Shown: in pieces, positions 6,150-10,671 of the stretch | Layout of the letters: every line of letters begins with the position of its first letter | Position numbering within the stretch: position 1 is the stretch's first letter | Assembly: GCA_027488265.1 (NCBI GenBank) | Contig: JAIYCA010000060.1 | Location: 1-10,671, forward strand | DNA from: Planctomycetaceae bacterium | Lineage (GTDB): Bacteria; Planctomycetota; Phycisphaerae; Phycisphaerales; SM1A02 | Length of the DNA: 10,671 bases | Reading direction: 5' to 3' | The notes under the pieces: generated by a model | Told to the model about the DNA's origin: nothing | The model's database searches: none | The model's input: the letters and a program-made list of their open reading frames with translations, nothing else | Translations under genes and position numbers: made by a program

Positions 6150-7064
6150 TTAGTCGCGCGGAACAGGTTTCCCGCGCCATTCCCAAATCCACGCGACGAG
6201 TCGGCGGTCGCGCGGTGGCAGAATCGCGCGGAAGACGATTGACGCGACTGAAGGCGCGATGAGCGCACACAGCGCGCACAATCCGCAAAACACGAGCCCG
6301 CCCAAGTACGCAAAGTGGAGGTAGTTCGCTTCGAGCACCGAATCGCGCCAGTTCGCTTGGAAACGGCCAGATGCGGCGAGCAGGTGCGCTGGGCCCACAA
6401 CAAGGATCCACCCAATTCCCGCGGTGAGAACGACAAGCAGCACGCGACGCGTCGCTGCCCAACGCATGCATGCCACGCCGATGAGAAGGGCGAACGGCAC
6501 GGCGGCGATCCCGCCTAGCGCGAGGATGGTTGTGAACGGAAGAAGAGCATCTGCCGACCACCGACTCTGCGCGAGCGCCTCAGCACCCGCAGGGGAGTCA
6601 AGCCACGCGGTGTTTGCCGGGTCCCATGTTCCTGCACTTTTGTCGTCAGCGCTCGGCGGGTTTTGCAGCGTGAACGTGTCGTACACATCCTGCGCCGACA
6701 GCGAGGCTCCAGACATCGCGGCACCCGTTGTGAAGCCACCGACGATTGCTGCGAGTACGAGCAGCATCGCGATTGCCGTCGCAACGAGACCAGTCGCAAC
6801 CACGGACTTCATCCGCTGCACCCATGGCGTTGCCACGGGGTACTCCATCAACGCGCTTGCGGCCCCACATTCCACGCAGCGAACGTACAGCAATCCGGTC
6901 GTCGGCTCGCGCTCGATCGCGGCGCCCATGAGCGGGTGCATGCAATGGGCGCACGCACGGTCGCCGATGAGCGTTTCGCGCGGAGTAGATTTCGGAGTAG
7001 AAACGTCGTCGTTCATAAGGTTTCGTTCACGTGCTTTCTGCACGTGGCTTTGTTCGCGGTTCAC
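6150..7064 (-). CDS. Zinc-ribbon-like membrane protein, second of tandem pair
   Basis: I do not recognise a named family. Counting from ATG 7016 (288 residues), C-A-H-C (22-25) and C-V-E-C (47-50) form a CxxC-X21-CxxC knuckle likely to bind zinc. Hydrophobic segments follow at about 73-101, 157-182, 190-214 and 233-264. A polar, probably extracytoplasmic loop with Trp and Asp residues (about 105-155) lies between the first two. The C-terminus is basic and Trp-rich. The coordinates use GTG 7064, whose GTGA overlaps the stop of the upstream gene and suggests translational coupling; this gives 304 residues with 16 extra polar residues at the N-terminus. ATG 7016 is equally possible, and neither has a clear Shine-Dalgarno. 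Knuckle spacing and topology match the upstream gene, so the two look like an old duplication. The function is unknown; a membrane sensor or envelope assembly role is speculation. Confidence 0.8.
   Translation of the reverse strand: MNREQSHVQKARERNLMNDDVSTPKSTPRETLIGDRACAHCMHPLMGAAIEREPTTGLLYVRCVECGAASALMEYPVATPWVQRMKSVVATGLVATAIAMLLVLAAIVGGFTTGAAMSGASLSAQDVYDTFTLQNPPSADDKSAGTWDPANTAWLDSPAGAEALAQSRWSADALLPFTTILALGGIAAVPFALLIGVACMRWAATRRVLLVVLTAGIGWILVVGPAHLLAASGRFQANWRDSVLEANYLHFAYLGGLVFCGLCALCALIAPSVASIVFRAILPPRDRRLVAWIWEWRGKPVPRD
7028..7046. repeat. Perfect 7-bp inverted repeat at the junction of the ribbon-membrane genes
   Basis: CACGTGC (7028-7034), spacer TTTCT, GCACGTG (7040-7046). It lies between the two candidate start codons of the downstream gene (GTG 7064 and ATG 7016). 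In the - strand mRNA it would form a 7-bp hairpin ending 11 bases before ATG 7016. If GTG is the start, the repeat is coding; if ATG is the start, it is a leader hairpin. Confidence 0.6.
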
Positions 7065-7792
7065 TCGTGGTGGGGAGTGGCCTGGAGTGAAGCGCGACGT
7101 GGTACTGCATACCCATGCGTTTCAACTCCGCGGAGCCGATCCGCATTTTGGCGATGAAAACGTCGAAAGACATATCGCATCACCGCACGTTGGATCGGGC
7201 TGACCAACCAAAGAAACACCACGCTCATCGCCACGGGAATCGCGAGATACCCGAGGTACAGCCCGAAGCCCATGTTGGTAAGGACTTCGCGGATGAAGTG
7301 TGGAATCTCCATCGGTTGCGGAATCATGCCGATGACGAGCAGTCCCATCGGAATCGGAAGTGCGCCGAGAAGCCACGCGCAACTGAGTTGCGCGAGTTTC
7401 CCGCGGTGTGGTGCGAAGTTCAACGCAGAAACGCTCGCCGCGAACGCCATGATTCCGCCGAGAATCCCGACGAGCGCCATGAGTTCCGCGAGCGAACTTC
7501 CACGAAGTTCGGTGGGACGCGCGTAAAACCGCGCTTCATTTCCGAGTACCGTCGCGTAGATGCTCGCGAGTAAACCCGCAAATTGGCCCGCACCGAGTGC
7601 GATACCGAGGCGAAGATTCAGTGCGCGCGTTCGTGCCCACAGTCGAAAAGGCTCGCGCGCCCGGCGTATGTTCCAGCGCACCGCGGTCGCGCACCGCGGG
7701 CAACGGGCAACCCACATCGCAATCGACGGCGCGAATGAGCGCGACGTCGCGTCGAGCGGTTTTCCGCAGCAGGCGCAGGCATGCGAGAGCAT
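7061..7792 (-). CDS. Zinc-ribbon-like membrane protein, first of tandem pair
   Basis: From ATG 7792 the protein has 243 residues and no family I recognise. It opens with C-A-C-C-G-K-P-L (CxxC at 6-9) and has C-P-R-C at 31-34, again a CxxC-X21-CxxC knuckle. Four hydrophobic segments follow at about 62-83, 103-124, 134-156 and 175-199, then a basic tail rich in Arg and His (R-R-F-H-R). The loop between segments three and four contains P-Q-P-M-E-I-P-H-F. The start was placed at ATG 7792 so that the knuckle begins the protein; the frame is open to a GTG at 7879, which would add 29 residues and occupy most of the divergent promoter region. Its stop overlaps the GTG of the next gene by four bases. 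The pair is divergent from the 7910 operon. Confidence 0.78.
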   Translation of the reverse strand: MLSHACACCGKPLDATSRSFAPSIAMWVARCPRCATAVRWNIRRAREPFRLWARTRALNLRLGIALGAGQFAGLLASIYATVLGNEARFYARPTELRGSSLAELMALVGILGGIMAFAASVSALNFAPHRGKLAQLSCAWLLGALPIPMGLLVIGMIPQPMEIPHFIREVLTNMGFGLYLGYLAIPVAMSVVFLWLVSPIQRAVMRYVFRRFHRQNADRLRGVETHGYAVPRRASLQATPHHE

Positions 7793-7822
7793 GCGCGCAG
7801 GATAGCCGAGGATTTCCGCGAT

Positions 7823-7839
7823 CCGCGACGATGTCGCGG
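7823..7839. promoter_or_regulatory. Perfect inverted repeat in divergent intergenic region, possible operator
   Basis: CCGCGAC (7823-7829), spacer GAT, GTCGCGG (7833-7839). It lies in the 117 bases between the divergent starts at 7792 (-) and 7910 (+), a natural place for a regulator shared by both operons. GC-rich palindromes are easier to meet by chance in this DNA, and no convincing -35/-10 pair was found beside it. Confidence 0.35.
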
Positions 7840-7909
7840 GGGCGTACACTGCGCGCCCGCTTTCGACAGGCTTTCGCACATTGGTCAGAGCGATTGCCCG
7901 CGATTTTCT

Positions 7910-8377
7910 ATGAACGATCCCGCGCTCCGCCGTCGCCGCTTCGCCTACCCCATCGTCACGCTGTGCGTGGCAGGGCTGATTTGGCTCTTCTCAACAGGTC
8001 GCATTTCTGTCGAGCCGCAGGTTGAACCTGAGATCTACGAGAAGTTCGTCGAGGAAGTCGTGACATCGGCGCGCGAGGGTGCAGGACCGCTCGCCGAAAG
8101 CGATGACTTGATTGCGAAGAGCTGGCGCACGCTCGCGCCGGAGGCGTTGCAAGACACTGATGGCGGCGCGTTCCAGACGCGATTCGTGCCGGCCGACGAG
8201 GTCGGTGCGGAGGTCATACGTGACACGCTCGCAGGTGCGCCTGTCGAGGTTCGGTTGTCGAGCGGTGCAGCCGCAGGGCGCGGCGTCTATCTCTACGTGC
8301 GATTTATGGATGGCAAAGCCCGTGTTGTCGGAGTCGGTGCGCTCACTACTGCAACAGACGACGCGGAGAGTCGGTAA
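7910..8377 (+). CDS. Small signal-anchored protein of unknown function
   Basis: The protein has 155 residues. A short basic N-terminus (A-L-R-R-R-R-F) is followed by one hydrophobic segment at about 12-28, consistent with a signal anchor that leaves the rest outside the cytoplasm. The outer part is acidic at first (V-E-P-Q-V-E-P-E-I-Y-E-K) and ends with alternating beta-like stretches (G-V-Y-L-Y-V-R-F, then A-R-V-V-G-V-G-A). I recognise no family and see no cysteine or lipobox in the mature part. ATG 7910 was chosen because it directly precedes the basic/hydrophobic signal; the open frame upstream lies over the divergent gene. Its stop is 10 bases before the aminotransferase start and overlaps that gene's Shine-Dalgarno, so the two are certainly co-transcribed. 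Confidence 0.75.
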   Translation: MNDPALRRRRFAYPIVTLCVAGLIWLFSTGRISVEPQVEPEIYEKFVEEVVTSAREGAGPLAESDDLIAKSWRTLAPEALQDTDGGAFQTRFVPADEVGAEVIRDTLAGAPVEVRLSSGAAAGRGVYLYVRFMDGKARVVGVGALTTATDDAESR

Positions 8378-8387
8378 GGATTCTGCG

Positions 8388-9299
8388 ATGAAGATCTGGA
8401 TCAACGGGAAGTTTGTCGAACCTCAAGATGCGCGCGTCGGCTATTTCGACGGCGGTTTTCAGCATGGAATTGGGCTTTTCGAAACGATGATGGCGCGCGG
8501 CGGCGCGGTGTTGCGCCTCGAAGAGCATCTGACTCGACTCGAAGAAAGTGCACGCACGCTCAAGTTGTTCGATCAATTGCGCGTCGAAGCGCTCGGCGAA
8601 GCGGTGCAGTATTGCGTGCAGGCATTCGCGAAAGAGAGTGGAAGTGGCGACGCGCGCGTTCGGCTGACGGTGACGGGTGGTGATCTCGGAAAACCGTTCG
8701 CTGGCGCGAATGCCGCAGGCGGCGCTGCGAGTGTTCCAGATCCGACGGTTGCGATTCACGTACAACCACCAACGCGCTATCCCGATGAGTTTTTCTCGAA
8801 GGGCGTTGCGGTGAGCGTGGCTGAATCGCGGGCAAATCCGTTTGATCCTTTCGCCGCGCATAAGACGCTCGCGTATTGGCCGCGCATTCAAGCGCTGCGC
8901 GCTGCGTCGGCTGTCGGCTGTGCAGAAGCGCTTTGGTTTTCGGTGACGAATCACTTGGCGAGCGGAAGTGTGTCGAGCGTGTTTCTCGTGAAACGCGGGC
9001 GACTTCTCTTGCCGTTTGCGCGCGGTGAAGAACTCGCAGGTGCGCGCCCTTCGGCAGTGCTCCCAGGTTGTACGCGCGCGGCGGTGATTCTATGGGCTGA
9101 GGGAACGGGCATCGGGGGTTTAGGCATCGAGGTCGAGCGAAGAGATCTCACGATTGACGATGTGCTCAGCGCGGACGAGATTTTCCTGACCAACGCGAGT
9201 TGGGGCGTACTGCCAGTCGTGCGCGTTGAGCAACACGAAGTCGGCGGTGGTGTTCCTGGAAATCTTGCGCGCGCGATGCGGGAGAAATGGCTCGCATGA
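8388..9299 (+). CDS. Fold-type IV PLP-dependent aminotransferase (branched-chain/D-amino acid/ADC lyase family)
   Basis: The protein has 303 residues, normal for class IV. Start ATG 8388 has a clear TAAGGA Shine-Dalgarno (8375-8380) seven bases upstream. Family marks in order: I-N-G-K-F-V near the start; F-D-x-G-F-Q-H-G-I-G-L-F-E-T (20-32); R-L-E-E-H-L-x-R-L (43-51); the cofactor Lys159 in H-K-T-L-A-Y-W-P-R; V-L-P-G-C-T-R (224-230); and E-I-F-L-T-N-A-S-W-G-V-L-P-V (264-277). Members move amino groups between branched-chain or D-amino acids and keto acids, or split aminodeoxychorismate to 4-aminobenzoate and pyruvate for folate synthesis; the motifs do not decide which. At 191-194 the sequence is A-S-G-S, where the family normally has T-E-G-S. 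The missing Glu pairs with the pyridine nitrogen of PLP in characterised members, so the chemistry may differ. Its stop overlaps the next start as ATGA. Confidence 0.87.
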   Translation: MKIWINGKFVEPQDARVGYFDGGFQHGIGLFETMMARGGAVLRLEEHLTRLEESARTLKLFDQLRVEALGEAVQYCVQAFAKESGSGDARVRLTVTGGDLGKPFAGANAAGGAASVPDPTVAIHVQPPTRYPDEFFSKGVAVSVAESRANPFDPFAAHKTLAYWPRIQALRAASAVGCAEALWFSVTNHLASGSVSSVFLVKRGRLLLPFARGEELAGARPSAVLPGCTRAAVILWAEGTGIGGLGIEVERRDLTIDDVLSADEIFLTNASWGVLPVVRVEQHEVGGGVPGNLARAMREKWLA

Positions 9300-9814
9300 A
9301 CGGGGCATCGAACGGGGCATCGAACGGGGCATCGAATGGAGCGTCAAGCGGCGGACCGAGCGGCTTTCCTGGTGGATTCCCAAATGGATTCCCTGGTGGA
9401 TTTCGCGTCTTCACCGTCGGTCGCGATACCGCGAGCCGATTCCGCGTGAAGCCACCGTGGCGTGCGCGACCGAACGCAGGCCCGATCGAGCGTGCACTCG
9501 TTGCGCTGTTGACGTTCGTGCTCGCGTTGCCGGTCGCAATACTTCTGCTCGCACTCGGCCTCGCATTGCTGCTCGCGTTTCTCGGGTGCGCTGCGATCTT
9601 TGTTGCGCTCGGAATGGCGATGTGGATTGTGCGACGCGTCTTTGGCGTTGGCGTTGGCGTTGGTGCTCGCGCGGGGATGGGTGGCGGTCCGGCGCGATCT
9701 GGTGTTCGCATTCGTCGCGTCGACGATGATGCGTTCGGTGGCGGTACCGCGAGCGAGCGTGGTGACGGCCGTGAAAACGTGCGCGTCCTTCCGCGTCAAG
9801 ACCCTGAAACGTGA
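9296..9814 (+). CDS. Membrane protein with repeat-built Gly-rich N-terminus
   Basis: The protein has 172 residues and no family I recognise. Residues 2-17 are four N-G-A-S repeats, then S-G-G, then G-F-P-G/N units at 23-34. A basic stretch (R-F-R-V-K-P-P-W-R-A-R) precedes two closely packed hydrophobic segments at about 66-88 and 90-112, followed by a G-V repeat, a basic patch (R-I-R-R) and a Gly/Asp-rich polar tail. The topology suggests a membrane hairpin with both disordered ends on the same side. ATG 9296 overlaps the aminotransferase stop (ATGA) and has GGGAG at 9280-9284; the ATG at 9287 in the same frame is too close to that site. Co-translation with the aminotransferase is likely, but a shared function is not shown. 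Confidence 0.72.
   Translation: MNGASNGASNGASNGASSGGPSGFPGGFPNGFPGGFRVFTVGRDTASRFRVKPPWRARPNAGPIERALVALLTFVLALPVAILLLALGLALLLAFLGCAAIFVALGMAMWIVRRVFGVGVGVGARAGMGGGPARSGVRIRRVDDDAFGGGTASERGDGRENVRVLPRQDPET
9299..9346 (+). repeat. 12-bp tandem repeat, 4 units, coding NGAS
   Basis: AACGGGGCATCG occurs three times exactly (9299-9334), then once as AATGGAGCGTCA (9335-9346) with synonymous changes only. Exact copies suggest recent expansion. The period keeps frame, so copy-number changes would lengthen or shorten the N-terminus without a frameshift. Confidence 0.9.
9362..9397 (+). repeat. Second 12-bp tandem repeat, 3 units, coding GFPG/N
   Basis: GGCTTTCCTGGT, GGATTCCCAAAT and GGATTCCCTGGT, followed by a partial GGATTTCGC. 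It encodes G-F-P-G, G-F-P-N, G-F-P-G, and then G-F. It is unrelated in sequence to the repeat just upstream. Confidence 0.85.
9644..9661 (+). repeat. 6-bp tandem repeat GGCGTT, 3 units
   Basis: Three exact GGCGTT copies, followed by GGTGCT, encode a Gly-Val run just after the membrane segments of the 9296 protein. It is the third simple repeat in this one gene. Confidence 0.85.
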
Positions 9815-10020
9815 TTTTGCAACACGACTTCGTTTTCTGAGTCGCACAGTTCTTCGCGTTCTTCGCTGCAGGCGCGCTGCCGAGCTTGCGATACCTCGGA
9901 AAATCCCGCACTTCGCGTACGGATCGGTCGATCGTCGCGAGCGAGTTCGTACGATGCGACCCGCGCGGCGAAGTCCGTGTGATGCGCGGTGCGCGCGGCG
10001 GAGTCCGCGTGGTGCGTCAT
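9796..10020 (-). CDS. Doubtful 74-codon ORF before dnaE, opposite strand
   Basis: ATG 10020 to TGA 9796 on the - strand gives 74 residues. The N-terminal third has about 10-residue repeats (T-H-H-A-D-S-A-A-R, T-A-H-H-T-D-F-A-A-R). The C-terminal half is acidic and probably helical (E-E-R-E-E-L-C-D-S-E-N-E). No family is recognised and no Shine-Dalgarno is visible. Its 3' end overlaps the 9296 gene by 19 bases, and its start lies 42 bases from that of dnaE. The opposite strand has an equally open frame (9841-10059) with no usable early start, so coding is unproven; the GC content at third positions does not separate the two. Confidence 0.22.
   Translation of the reverse strand: MTHHADSAARTAHHTDFAARVASYELARDDRPIRTRSAGFSEVSQARQRACSEEREELCDSENEVVLQNHVSGS
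9962..10016. repeat. 25-bp imperfect direct repeat with 30-bp period
   Basis: Bases 9962-9986 and 9992-10016 match at 22 of 25 positions. Both copies begin CGCGCGGCG, have AGTCCG in the middle, and end TGCG. A more diverged third unit is suggested just upstream (about 9944-9961). It lies in the 248-base stretch between the 9296 gene and dnaE, ending 46 bases before the dnaE start. Its role is unknown. Confidence 0.75.
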
Positions 10021-10062
10021 ACGTGGCGGCGTCGGCTTCTCCGAGTTTCGCGAGGCTGAACG

Positions 10063-10671
<609 letters not shown>

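Noticed and set aside
6001..6561. 187-codon in-frame upstream extension of the ABC-F protein
   Set aside because: It overlaps the C-terminal part of the membrane gene, is Arg-rich, runs through the 11-bp repeats, and the ABC fold begins right after ATG 6000.

Overview
This GC-rich window (about 60% G+C by eye) looks like chromosome of a planctomycete-type bacterium, plausibly class Phycisphaerae. The best clues are a solitary type II pseudopilin with an exact H-X9-DG motif near its C-terminus (a planctomycete pseudopilin hallmark), weak or absent Shine-Dalgarno sequences before many genes, and a DnaE whose PHP domain keeps most metal ligands. The assignment is inference; no rRNA or other marker is present. 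I found no tRNA, rRNA, CRISPR array, insertion sequence or phage gene.

Layout. (1) Bases 1-513, + strand: the C-terminal part of an endonuclease/exonuclease/phosphatase-fold enzyme. It converges on a pseudopilin gene (1412-612, - strand). (2) Bases 1413-3842: a 572-base non-coding or ambiguous stretch, then an ECF-type sigma factor (best start 1985), a 358-base spacer holding a doubtful 106-codon ORF with a 12-bp tandem repeat and a hairpin, then a single-pass membrane protein with anti-sigma-like architecture (2919-3842). (3) Bases 3949-7792, - strand, read right to left: two tandem membrane proteins, each with an N-terminal CxxC-X21-CxxC zinc-ribbon-like knuckle and about four membrane segments, overlapping through a GTGA junction. 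After a hairpin and a 7 x 11-bp tandem repeat comes a Uup-like ABC-F ATPase. (4) Bases 7910-9814, + strand, divergent from the ribbon pair: a small signal-anchored protein, a fold-type IV PLP aminotransferase and a low-complexity membrane protein, in a tight operon (10-nt gap, then ATGA overlap). (5) Bases 10063-10671: the first 203 codons of DNA polymerase III alpha (dnaE), running off the window.

How the genes work together. Sigma factor and membrane protein probably form an envelope-signal pair. The ABC-F protein probably acts on the ribosome or nucleic acid rather than in transport, because it has no membrane domain. The aminotransferase is a metabolic gene co-transcribed with two membrane proteins of unknown role. 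Nothing seen amounts to a clear defence or mobile system. The most unusual items are the duplicated ribbon-membrane pair, the phased repeat ahead of the ABC-F gene, the repeat-built N-terminus of the 9296 protein, the 30-bp repeats before dnaE, and three active-site substitutions (aminotransferase, DnaE PHP domain, EEP enzyme).
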